The notes below the pieces were generated by a model. It searched no databases and was not told where the DNA came from. It was given only the letters and a program-made list of their open reading frames with translations. 20,285 bases of DNA from JAEUNJ01 sp052035955 (GTDB taxonomy: Bacteria > Pseudomonadota > Gammaproteobacteria > Burkholderiales > Rhodocyclaceae). Within the stretch, counting starts at the first letter, position 1; each line of letters starts with the position of its first letter. The stretch covers positions 1-20,285 of the forward strand of contig JBPOHD010000100.1 of the NCBI GenBank assembly GCA_052035955.1, given 5' to 3'. The position numbers were made by a program, and so were the translations under genes. Below, piece by piece: positions 7,595 to 16,527 of this stretch.

Positions 7595-7676
7595 GGAGGA
7601 AACCTGGGTTTCCTCCTGTTCCCAGCTTGCGTTCTCGGACGCAGTCCGAGAGGAAACCTGGGTTTCCTCCTGTTCC
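7595..7676. repeat. Two 27-base palindromic repeats flanking a hairpin, groEL 3' region
   Basis: Identical 27-base units lie at 7596-7622 and 7650-7676, 54 bases apart. Each contains the inverted repeat GAGGAAACC-TG-GGTTTCCTC. Between them, 7634-7650 is a separate perfect hairpin CTCGGAC-GCA-GTCCGAG that abuts the second unit. The arrangement resembles a REP/BIME-type pair and would fold into three consecutive stems in the groEL 3' untranslated RNA. Confidence 0.75.
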
Positions 7677-7690
7677 GATCCTGCCGAGGT

Positions 7691-7714
7691 GGATATGAAT
7701 TCGGCGAAGCCGAA

Positions 7715-7724
<10 letters not shown>
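7691..7724 (-). other. Long hairpin spanning the groEL stop codon
   Basis: GGATATG/CATATCC and AATTCGGC/GCCGAATT pair around a three-base loop, giving 15 base pairs with one bulged base. The groEL stop codon TAA (7717-7715) and the last two codons lie within the stem. There is no T-run, so it is not a simple terminator; it may protect the 3' end, affect termination of translation, or be a processing site. Confidence 0.7.
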
Positions 7725-9364
<1,640 letters not shown>

Positions 9365-9412
9365 TTATCGTTTCTCCTGTGAATTCAGTGAATTGGATCG
9401 GGTCGGGGCGAA

Positions 9413-9703
9413 TCAGCCCTCGATGACGCCCATGATGTCTTCTTCGCGCATCACCAGCAGTTCCTCGCCTTCGACCTTTACGGTCTGGCCGGAATACTTG
9501 CCGAAGAGCACGCGGTCGCCGGCCTTCAGGGCCATCGGGCGGACTTTGCCATCGTCCAGGATCTTGCCGGTGCCCACGGCGACGATTTCGCCCTGATCGG
9601 GCTTCTCGCCGGCGCTGTCGGGGATCACGATGCCACTGGCCGTGGTGCGCTCGGCTTCGATGCGCTTGACGATCACACGGTCGTGCAAAGGACGGATTTT
9701 CAT
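9413..9703 (-). CDS. groES: Co-chaperonin GroES (Hsp10)
   Basis: Cytosolic 96-residue co-chaperonin that caps the GroEL cavity as a heptamer. It starts MKIRPLHDRVIVKRIE and contains the mobile loop (EAERTTASGIVIPDSA), and the family motif GDRVLFGKYSGQTVK. The frame is open further upstream to 9796, but that extension would run into the CIRCE operator; the ATG at 9703 has a GAGGAG ribosome binding site ten bases upstream and gives the exact family length. First gene of the groESL operon, with a 77-base leader from the operator to the ATG. Confidence 0.99.
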   Translation of the reverse strand: MKIRPLHDRVIVKRIEAERTTASGIVIPDSAGEKPDQGEIVAVGTGKILDDGKVRPMALKAGDRVLFGKYSGQTVKVEGEELLVMREEDIMGVIEG

Positions 9704-9779
9704 GTACTTTTCTCCTCTTACGGATAAGGTTTGACGCGGCAGGGGACGTTTCCCCCTCGACATTCGGGCGGAGTTCCTG

Positions 9780-9806
9780 TTAGCACTCACCGCCATCGAG
9801 TGCTAA
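9780..9806. promoter_or_regulatory. CIRCE operator (HrcA binding site)
   Basis: Perfect match to the CIRCE consensus: TTAGCACTC, nine bases, GAGTGCTAA. HrcA is the known repressor of this element and derepresses groESL during heat stress. The operator overlaps the last base of the -10 box and the presumed start of transcription. The hrcA gene is not in the window. Confidence 0.97.
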
Positions 9807-9835
9807 TAATAGGGGCCTCGCCACCGGATTTCAAG
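9806..9835 (-). promoter_or_regulatory. groESL promoter, sigma70 and sigma32 signatures combined
   Basis: Minus strand: TTGAAA (9829-9834), 17-base spacer, TATTAT (9806-9811) fits a sigma70 promoter. The same bases also read CTTGAAA, 13-base spacer, CCCCTATT, close to the sigma32 consensus CTTGAA-N13/14-CCCCATNT. The promoter thus appears to combine vegetative and heat-shock recognition with HrcA repression. Confidence 0.8.
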
Positions 9836-10146
9836 TGGACCCAACCACGCACTGGGCCGATCCATGGGTCCCGCCGACCGGGTCCAGAGCCGGCGGGGCT
9901 CGCGGCGGCCCCGGATTGCAAAGGCCCGGACGGCAGAAGATGGATTCCGGGAATGCGTGGACGCCGGAGGAGGGGGAGGAGCGGGCGGATTCGACGACGG
10001 TGGTCCGTTCGCGGTCCCCTTCCGCGATCCGTCCGCGACGATGGCATGGCCGGGAATCCGAATCGAATCGTCGAATTCGGCAACACCCCAGTCTCGCCTA
10101 TGGTATAAGACCCGGTGCGGACAAGTGCCCGAGAGAGGCTCGCCTT
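9836..10146 (+). promoter_or_regulatory. Spacer between groES and the CheB-CheR gene, with a candidate extended -10 promoter
   Basis: No gene is seen here. The frame of the following gene is open through the region, but the extension is low-complexity Gly/Arg/Pro/Ser without family resemblance. At 10101-10109 the plus strand reads TGGTATAAG, an extended -10 element (TGn-TATAAT type), which would start transcription about 30 bases before the ATG at 10147. No good -35 box was found, as is common for extended -10 promoters. Confidence 0.4.
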
Positions 10147-12816
10147 ATGGCCAAGCGGATGACAACGAAACAAACCCCCGCGGCGGCCCATGACGGGCGC
10201 AGGGCAAGGGATCCGGGGCCGCGCAGGGGTTCGCCCGTGGAGGAAGCGGGAAAGGCCGCCCGGCCGTTTCCCATCGTCGCCATCGGCGCCTCGGCCGGCG
10301 GCCTCGAAGCCTTGGAGCAGTTTCTCAAGCATGTTCCCGCGCGCCCCGGCATGGCCTTCGTGGTGATCCAGCACCTGGACCCCAACCACAAGGGCATCAT
10401 GCCCGAGCTGTTGCAGCGGATGACGCCCCTGCCGGTCGCCCAGGCCCGGAACCGCTTGAAGGTGCTGCCGGACCATCTGTACGTCATCCCACCGAACAAG
10501 GACCTGTCTATCCTCCGGGGCAACCTGCACCTGCTCGCCCCCGTCGGCCGGACGGGATTGCGCCTGCCGATCGACTTCTTCTTCCGGGCGCTGGCCGACG
10601 AACGGCGGGAGCATGCCATCGCCGTGGTCCTCTCCGGCATGGGCTCGGATGGCACCCTGGGCCTGCGCGCGATCAAGGAGCACGGCGGCCTGACCCTGGT
10701 CCAGGACCCGGCCACGGCCAAATTCGACGGCATGCCGCGCAGCGCCGTCGGGGCGGACCTGGCCGACATCGTCGCTCCGGCCGACGTCCTGCCACTGCGC
10801 ATCCTCGAATTCCTACGCCACGCGCCGCGCGCGTTGCTCGTCCCGCCTGAACCCGAGCCCGAGACCGCCGCCCAACGGAGCGCCTTCGACCAGATATGCA
10901 TCCTGCTGCGTTCCCGCACCGGCCACGACTTTTCCCTGTACAAGAAGAGCACGGTCTATCGCAGGGTCGAACGGCGCATGGCCATCCATCAGCTCGATCG
11001 CATCGGCCTCTACGTGCGCTACCTGCGGGAAAACCCCCAGGAGGCCGACCTCCTGTTCAAGGAACTGCTGATCGGGGTCACCAGCTTCTTCCGCGATCCC
11101 GCCGTCTGGGCCTGCTTCCAGGAGCAGGCCCTTCTGCCGCTGCTGGCCGCCCATCCGGCCGGGGGTCCCTTGCGCGCCTGGGTCGCCGGTTGCTCGACGG
11201 GCGAGGAGGCGTATTCGTTGGCCATAGCCTTCCGCGAGGCGCTGGAAACCATCAAGCCCTCGGCCCGCCACTCGTTGCAGATCTTCGCCACCGACCTCGA
11301 TGCCGACGCCATCGAGCGGGCGCGGCGCGGCTGGTATCCGGCCAACATCGCGGCGGACGTCTCGCCGGAGCGGCTGGCCCGTTACTTTGCCGAAGACAAC
11401 GGCGGCTACCGCGTGGCCAAGGAGATTCGCGAAATGGTGGTGTTCGCGCCCCAGAACGTGATCATGGATCCGCCCTTCACCAAGCTGGACATCCTCAGCT
11501 GCCGGAACCTGCTGATCTACCTGAGCGCCGAACTGCAGCGCAAGCTGTTGCCCCTCTTCCACTACAGCCTGCGGCCTGGCGGAATGCTCCTCCTCGGCAG
11601 TGCCGAGACGGTGGGCGACCACACCGATCTGTTCACACCGCTGGAGCCGAGGTTCCGGCTGTTCCTCCGCAGCAGCGGCGGCGCAGGCAGCTTCGCCGTG
11701 GATTTTCCCACCCGCCATGCTCCCGAGAGGACAGAGGCCACCATGGACACCAAGCCCCAATCCGTCGCCACCAACCTGCAGGACCTGGCCGACGACCTGC
11801 TGCTCCAGCGCTTCGCCCCCGCCGCCATCCTGGTCAATGCCGCCGGCGACCTGGTCTATATCAGCGGGCGCACCGGACGGTTTCTCGAGCCCGCCGCAGG
11901 AAAGGTGAACTGGAACCTCCACGCCATGGCGCGGGAAGGCCTGCGCCATGAACTGGCCCTTGCCCTGCCCAAGGCCCAGCGCAGCGGCGAACCCGTCGTC
12001 TGCCGGGGTCTCCGGGTCGGCGGCAACGGCACGGCCGTGACGGTGGACGTGACCGTCCACCCGATCCGCGAACCGGCCGCCCTGCGGGGCATGACCATGA
12101 TCGTTTTCGCGGAAGCCGCCGCGGCGCCGGCAGGGGTGGCGAACGAAGACGAAACGCCGCCAGCCCGCCGAAGCCGGCGCATGGTCGAGATGGAGCAGGC
12201 CCTGGCCCACGCCCGCCAGGAGCTCCAGAGCATCCGCGAGGAAATGCAGACTTCCCAGGAAGAACTCAAGTCTTCCAACGAGGAATTGCAATCGACCAAC
12301 GAGGAGTTGCAGTCCACCAACGAGGAACTGACGACGTCCAAGGAGGAACTGCAGTCCCTCAACGAGGAACTGCAGGCGGTGAATTTCGAACTGCAGTCGA
12401 AAGTGGACGAGTTGTCGGCAGCCAACAACGACATGCAGAACCTGCTCAACAATACGGACATCGCCACCATATTCCTCGACAATGCCATGCACGTCCGGCG
12501 ATTCACCGCCCAGGCGACGAGGATATTCAAATTGATTCCAGGTGACGTCGGTCGTCCCCTGTCGGACATCGTCAGCGGCCTCGACTATCCGGGCCTTTCC
12601 GACGACGCCCGCGGGGTCCTGCAGACCCTGGTCTTCTCGGACAAGGAGATCTCCACCCTGGACGGGCGCTGGTACCAGGTGAAGATCATGCCCTACCGGA
12701 CCCTGGAAAACGTCATCGACGGCGTTGTCATCACCTTCAACGACATCAGCCGCGCCAAGAACCTGGAAGCTGTGTTGCGCGGCGCCGGTGGCGACGGCCT
12801 GGGCCAGCCCCAATGA
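10147..12816 (+). CDS. CheB-CheR-PAS fusion (protein-glutamate methylesterase/methyltransferase)
   Basis: An 889-residue multidomain signalling protein. Residues about 40-230 are a CheB methylesterase with the full catalytic triad: Ser49 (GASAGG), His76 (VVIQHLDP) and Asp168 (SGMGSDGT). Residues about 245-520 are a CheR methyltransferase with the S-adenosylmethionine loop VAGCSTGEEAYSLAI and the later NVIMDPPFTKLDILSCRNLLIYL region. A PAS-like domain follows (about 545-660), then a coiled coil made of repeated EELQSTN/EELQSLN units (about 680-760), and a second PAS domain to near the C-terminus. There is no CheY-like receiver in front of CheB, so it is not controlled like classical CheB. The ATG at 10147 follows GAGAGAGG. 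Its stop overlaps the next kinase start (ATGA). No chemoreceptor is nearby, so the target is unknown; roles outside chemotaxis are likely. Confidence 0.93.
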   Translation: MAKRMTTKQTPAAAHDGRRARDPGPRRGSPVEEAGKAARPFPIVAIGASAGGLEALEQFLKHVPARPGMAFVVIQHLDPNHKGIMPELLQRMTPLPVAQARNRLKVLPDHLYVIPPNKDLSILRGNLHLLAPVGRTGLRLPIDFFFRALADERREHAIAVVLSGMGSDGTLGLRAIKEHGGLTLVQDPATAKFDGMPRSAVGADLADIVAPADVLPLRILEFLRHAPRALLVPPEPEPETAAQRSAFDQICILLRSRTGHDFSLYKKSTVYRRVERRMAIHQLDRIGLYVRYLRENPQEADLLFKELLIGVTSFFRDPAVWACFQEQALLPLLAAHPAGGPLRAWVAGCSTGEEAYSLAIAFREALETIKPSARHSLQIFATDLDADAIERARRGWYPANIAADVSPERLARYFAEDNGGYRVAKEIREMVVFAPQNVIMDPPFTKLDILSCRNLLIYLSAELQRKLLPLFHYSLRPGGMLLLGSAETVGDHTDLFTPLEPRFRLFLRSSGGAGSFAVDFPTRHAPERTEATMDTKPQSVATNLQDLADDLLLQRFAPAAILVNAAGDLVYISGRTGRFLEPAAGKVNWNLHAMAREGLRHELALALPKAQRSGEPVVCRGLRVGGNGTAVTVDVTVHPIREPAALRGMTMIVFAEAAAAPAGVANEDETPPARRSRRMVEMEQALAHARQELQSIREEMQTSQEELKSSNEELQSTNEELQSTNEELTTSKEELQSLNEELQAVNFELQSKVDELSAANNDMQNLLNNTDIATIFLDNAMHVRRFTAQATRIFKLIPGDVGRPLSDIVSGLDYPGLSDDARGVLQTLVFSDKEISTLDGRWYQVKIMPYRTLENVIDGVVITFNDISRAKNLEAVLRGAGGDGLGQPQ

Positions 12817-15002
12817 GGCCCGCCGACGACCCGGACGAACTGCGCCGCGCCGCCGAAGCCCAGATCGAGGCCAAACCGACGGCCGCCCGCCCCGCAGTCG
12901 AGGCGGAGGACATGCCCAGGCTGCTGCACGAACTGCAGGTGCATCAGATCGAACTGCAGATGCAGAACGAGGAATTGCGCGCCGCCAGGGCCGAGGCGGA
13001 GGCGGCGCTGATGCGATACGTGGTTCTCTACGATTTCGCCCCCGTCGGCTACTTCAGTTTCGATGCCCAGGGAGTGATCCGCCAGTTGAACCTGGCCGCG
13101 GCCCGCTTGCTGGGGCTGGACCGGGTTCTCCTGATCGGCCGCCGCTTCGGCGACTTCCTCGCACTGCCGTCCCGCCCGGCCTTTGCCGCGTTGTTGGCCG
13201 CCGCGGCAACGGGCGAACGGCCCCAGCGCGCAGAAATGGAACTCATCCCCCGGAGCAATGGAGATCCGGCATCCCGCCACATCCACGTCGAAGCCACGAA
13301 GGGCGACGGTGACCATGCCTGCCGCGCTGCGGTCACCGACATCAGCGTCCGCAAGGCCGCCGAGGAAGCGCTGCAGGCACGCGAATCCACCCTGCGATCC
13401 ATCCTCTGGACGACCCCCGACCTGGTGTACTCGGTGGATCGGCAGGGGCGCATCCTCTATTTCAACCGGGCGCCGGCCGGTGAGGGAGCGGAGAACCTGA
13501 TGGGCAACGATTTTGCAGATCTGCTGGACCCGGTGTCCCGGCCGCTGGCACGCGAGAGGATCCAGCAGGTCTTCGCCGCGGGAGCCCTCCAGCGTTTCGA
13601 GGTGCTTGCCGAAGCCTTTACGGATCGGCCCACCTGGTTCGAAGTCATTGCCGGCCCGGTCCGGCGCGATGACCGCATCGTCTCGGCGACACTGCTGGCC
13701 CGCGATGTCAGCGAAAGGCGGGCGACCGCCGAGGAACTGGATCGGCATCGCCATCACCTGGAGGAGATGGTCACCCAACGGACGGCCGTGATCGAGGAAC
13801 TCAATCGCCAACTGGAGCGTCGGGCCGTGGAATCGGAGGCGGCCAGTCGGGCCAAGAGCACGTTCCTGGCGAACATGAGCCACGAGATTCGCACACCCAT
13901 GAACGCCATCATGGGCCTGACGGAGATATTGCGGCGACAGGGCGGGCTGAACGACCACCAGGACCAAACCCTCGCCAAGATTGCCGGTGCGGCCAGCCAT
14001 CTGCTCTCCATCCTCAACAACGTCCTGGATCTCTCGAAGATCGAAGCCGGCAAGATCAGCCTCGAGGCGGCCGAGTTCAGCGTTGCCGCGATGATGAACA
14101 ACCTGACCGTCCTGATCACGCCGAAGCTTCGGGAAAAGCGGCTGCGCTTCGCCATCGACACCGACCACCTTCCTCCCACCCTGCTCGGTGACGAGACCCG
14201 CCTGACCCAGGCCCTGCTCAACTTCCTGGGGAATGCCGTCAAGTTCACCGAGCGGGGGCAGATTACGCTGCATGCCGAAGTCATCGAGGAGACGGAAGAC
14301 GACCTGCTGCTGCGTTTTTCCGTCGAGGACACCGGGATCGGCATCACCGAGGAACTGCGCGGACGCTTGTTCGGCGCCTTCGAGCAGGCCGACGCGAGCA
14401 CGACCCGCCGTTTCGGCGGCACGGGGCTCGGCTTGGCCATCAATCGCCACCTGGCCACCCTGATGGGCGGATCGGTCGGCGCCGAGCCTCGCCGGGGTGG
14501 GGGCAGTGTCTTCTGGGTGATGGCGCGATTCGCCAAGCCGCGGCGCGATGCGTTTCCAGCGAGGGCCGACGGCAGAGACGAAACCGCCGAGCAGGCGCTT
14601 TCACGCCTGCATCGCGGCGCCCGCGTGCTGCTGGCCGAAGACGACGAAATCAACCGGGAAGTCGCCGGGGAGCTACTGAAGGATGTAGGCCTGTCGGTGG
14701 ATTTCGCCGTCGACGGCGGGCAGGCCCTGGAGATGGCGCGGCGCGGCGATTACGCGTTGATCCTGATGGACCTCCAGATGCCGGTGCTGGACGGTCTCGC
14801 GGCAGCCCGGGAAATCCGCCGCCTGCCCCACTGCGCAACGACGCCGATCGTGGCGATGACAGCGAATGCCTTCGACGAAGACCGGGCAGCCTGCCTGCAG
14901 GCGGGAATGGACGACCACCTTGGGAAGCCCGTGATACCGGAGATCATGTACGCGAGGTTGCTGCGCTGGCTGTCCACCGACCGGGCGGCAACGGGCCGCT
15001 GA
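12813..15002 (+). CDS. Hybrid histidine kinase, PAS-PAS-HisKA-HATPase-REC
   Basis: A 729-residue soluble hybrid kinase; no membrane segments are visible. An N-terminal helix (LLHELQVHQIELQMQNEELR) leads to two PAS domains (about 66-185 and 190-310), then a coiled coil, HisKA with phospho-acceptor His357 (FLANMSHEIRTPMNAIMGL), the ATPase with N box (LLNFLGNAVKFTE), G1 (VEDTGIGITEE) and G2 (GTGLGLAIN), and a C-terminal receiver with its acidic DD pair (LLAEDDEINRE), phospho-acceptor Asp653 (LILMDLQMPVLDG), Thr (VAMTAN) and Lys (LGKPV). No Hpt domain is attached, so a separate phosphotransfer protein or regulator is expected. The ATGA overlap with the CheB-CheR-PAS gene indicates translational coupling and a shared pathway; the PAS coiled coils of both proteins may pair (inference). 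Confidence 0.95.
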   Translation: MRPADDPDELRRAAEAQIEAKPTAARPAVEAEDMPRLLHELQVHQIELQMQNEELRAARAEAEAALMRYVVLYDFAPVGYFSFDAQGVIRQLNLAAARLLGLDRVLLIGRRFGDFLALPSRPAFAALLAAAATGERPQRAEMELIPRSNGDPASRHIHVEATKGDGDHACRAAVTDISVRKAAEEALQARESTLRSILWTTPDLVYSVDRQGRILYFNRAPAGEGAENLMGNDFADLLDPVSRPLARERIQQVFAAGALQRFEVLAEAFTDRPTWFEVIAGPVRRDDRIVSATLLARDVSERRATAEELDRHRHHLEEMVTQRTAVIEELNRQLERRAVESEAASRAKSTFLANMSHEIRTPMNAIMGLTEILRRQGGLNDHQDQTLAKIAGAASHLLSILNNVLDLSKIEAGKISLEAAEFSVAAMMNNLTVLITPKLREKRLRFAIDTDHLPPTLLGDETRLTQALLNFLGNAVKFTERGQITLHAEVIEETEDDLLLRFSVEDTGIGITEELRGRLFGAFEQADASTTRRFGGTGLGLAINRHLATLMGGSVGAEPRRGGGSVFWVMARFAKPRRDAFPARADGRDETAEQALSRLHRGARVLLAEDDEINREVAGELLKDVGLSVDFAVDGGQALEMARRGDYALILMDLQMPVLDGLAAAREIRRLPHCATTPIVAMTANAFDEDRAACLQAGMDDHLGKPVIPEIMYARLLRWLSTDRAATGR

Positions 15003-15016
15003 GCCGACAACGGGTG

Positions 15017-15047
15017 GGGGCAGGCCTCCGCCCCGCGACTTATTTTC
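15017..15047 (+). terminator. Possible terminator after the hybrid kinase
   Basis: GGGGC (15017-15021) pairs with GCCCC (15030-15034) around an eight-base loop and is followed seven bases later by TATTTT. It lies just after the kinase stop and before the small genes. The stem is short, so termination may be partial. Confidence 0.4.
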
Positions 15048-15126
15048 CTGTCCGCCGTTTGCCGTCCGTGATCGGCGTATCCTCGAATTGCAGCCGCCGT
15101 CCGCGGCGCGTTTCGGGAGTTCCATC

Positions 15127-15255
15127 ATGGGCAAGATCAGGCAAGGCAACAAGGAAGCGAAGAAACCGGCAGCCATGACCCCAAAGGCGAAGAAGGCCGC
15201 CAAGGCGGCCCGGAAGCATTCCCACGACGTCGTGCCGCTGATCGTCCCACGCTAA
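15127..15255 (+). CDS. Small basic protein of 42 residues, function unknown
   Basis: A short open frame MGKIRQGNKEAKKPAAMTPK... ending DVVPLIVPR. It is very basic in its first 30 residues (many Lys, Arg and Ala) and has no membrane segment or signal peptide. The ATG has a GGGAG ribosome binding site eight bases before it, which supports translation. Short GNKEAKKP-starting proteins are familiar from betaproteobacterial annotations but have no assigned role, to my recollection. It lies 34 bases upstream of another small gene on the same strand, probably in one transcript. A nucleic-acid binding role would be a guess from charge alone. Confidence 0.65.
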   Translation: MGKIRQGNKEAKKPAAMTPKAKKAAKAARKHSHDVVPLIVPR

Positions 15256-15289
15256 CGCGGCAACGCCCGCCAATGCCAAAGGAATTTCC

Positions 15290-15517
15290 ATGGACAACTA
15301 CCACGTCGCCGCCTGCGAGTTCCTGGCCAGCATCGTGCGGAACCAACCGGAATTCCTGAAGGGATTCAATCCCAACAAGGACAACGGCGAAATGGTGGCC
15401 AGCTTCTGTGCCGCCTTCATCGAGCGCTTCGCCCACTGCCTGAAGGACTTCGACGAAGGATCGAAGGAAGCGGGACTGGACAACTGGAGCTTCCTCACCG
15501 TCGCCAAGGATCCCTGA
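15290..15517 (+). CDS. Conserved-looking hypothetical protein of 75 residues
   Basis: A small, probably cytosolic protein starting MDNYHVAACEFLASIVRNQP and containing an amphipathic helical region (MVASFCAAFIERFAHCLKDF). It has two spaced Cys residues in that helix plus one near the start, but no metal-binding pattern. No signal peptide or membrane helix is seen. AAAGGA precedes the ATG by about seven bases. It follows the 42-residue gene and ends 29 bases before the convergent PAS-GGDEF gene. I do not recognise the family. Confidence 0.7.
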   Translation: MDNYHVAACEFLASIVRNQPEFLKGFNPNKDNGEMVASFCAAFIERFAHCLKDFDEGSKEAGLDNWSFLTVAKDP

Positions 15518-15546
15518 TCCAGGGTATCGCCCGGGACGCGGGGCGG

Positions 15547-16527
15547 TCAGCGGCCGCTGCGGCGTGTCGCGCCGGGGACCAGCACCGTGGCCAGGGGTCT
15601 GCCGCCGTTCGATCGGGTGCGGACGAGGGCGGATTCGGCGGCCTGCAACAGGGTGTCGGGTTGTTGCCGCGAGGTCGGAACCGCGGTGGCAACGCCGATC
15701 CGCATGCCGGGGCCATTCAGGGCCGGGAGCGCCTCGCCCCGATCCAGGCCGTCGAGGATGCGCTGGGCGACCGTTTCCGCCCCCTCCAGGTCGGTCTCGG
15801 GCAGAACCACGGCCAAGGCTTCATCGGCGTAGCGGGCAACCTGATCGCCGGGCCGGAAGACCAACCGGGAAACGGATTCCGCAGCCCGGCGCAGGCAGTC
15901 GTCGACGCCGGCCGACGCAGGCGCGGCCAAACCGTTGCCGCCAGGACTCTCCGCCATTTCCATCAGCAACAAGGACAGGGGCAGGGAATCGCGCCGCTCG
16001 CGCCGCCACTCGTTGCCCAGCTTGGCATCGAAGGCCCTCCGGTTGGCGATGCCGGTCCCCTCGTCCAGGGCCGCCGAACGTTCCAGGGCCTCGCGCACCC
16101 GCTGGTGTTCCGTCATGTCGCGCAGGGTTTCGACGACGGCCATGAGGCGCCCGTTGGGATGGTAGATGGGACCGGCGTCGATGGCCAGGTAGAGCTCGGT
16201 GCCGAGGCGCGGCATGACACACCAGTTCTCGGCCCGGTATCCGCGCACGGGAGAGCCCGGTTCCTGGTGGGCGACATAGAGGGATTCCAGTTCCGCCATG
16301 CGCCGCTGGACCACCAGGTCCGCCAGGCAGGGCCTCGGCTCGTCGTAGAAGGCCCGCCAGTGCTCCCTTGTTCCGAGCACGTCCGTGGCGGCAACGCCGG
16401 TCAGTCGCTCGCAGGCCGGATTCCAGACGATCACCCGGCACTCGGCATCGAGGACGAAGGTCGGTACCACGAGGTGCTGCATCAGGTGGACGGCGAAGTT
16501 GCGGGCCTCGTCGGGCAGGGAATTCAT
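15547..16527 (-). CDS. PAS-GGDEF protein with degenerate active site, probable c-di-GMP receptor
   Basis: A 326-residue cytosolic protein. A PAS domain (about 8-130, FVLDAECRVIVWNPACERLTG) is followed by a GGDEF fold starting at DEGTGIANRRAFDAKL. The signature that should read RYGGDEF is RYADEAL (about residues 231-237): both glycines and the catalytic acidic arrangement are altered, so diguanylate cyclase activity is unlikely. Five residues before it, RPGD fits the RxxD inhibitory site that binds c-di-GMP, with the same spacing as in active cyclases such as PleD. This points to a binding protein rather than an enzyme (inference). The ATG at 16527 overlaps the stop of the acetoacetyl-CoA synthetase gene as ATGA, with GGAGGAGG about ten bases upstream inside that gene; an upstream in-frame ATG at 16581 is less likely. 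Confidence 0.87.
   Translation of the reverse strand: MNSLPDEARNFAVHLMQHLVVPTFVLDAECRVIVWNPACERLTGVAATDVLGTREHWRAFYDEPRPCLADLVVQRRMAELESLYVAHQEPGSPVRGYRAENWCVMPRLGTELYLAIDAGPIYHPNGRLMAVVETLRDMTEHQRVREALERSAALDEGTGIANRRAFDAKLGNEWRRERRDSLPLSLLLMEMAESPGGNGLAAPASAGVDDCLRRAAESVSRLVFRPGDQVARYADEALAVVLPETDLEGAETVAQRILDGLDRGEALPALNGPGMRIGVATAVPTSRQQPDTLLQAAESALVRTRSNGGRPLATVLVPGATRRSGR

Noticed and set aside
12220..12400. Tandem nucleotide repeat inside the CheB-CheR-PAS gene
   Set aside because: It encodes the regular EELQSTN coiled coil typical of these fusions, so it is a protein repeat and not a separate DNA element.
10813..14450. Long minus-strand frames opposite the CheB-CheR-PAS and hybrid kinase genes
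   Set aside because: No motifs and composition of antisense shadows; repeats such as VGRLQFLVG mirror the EELQSTN coiled coil on the plus strand.
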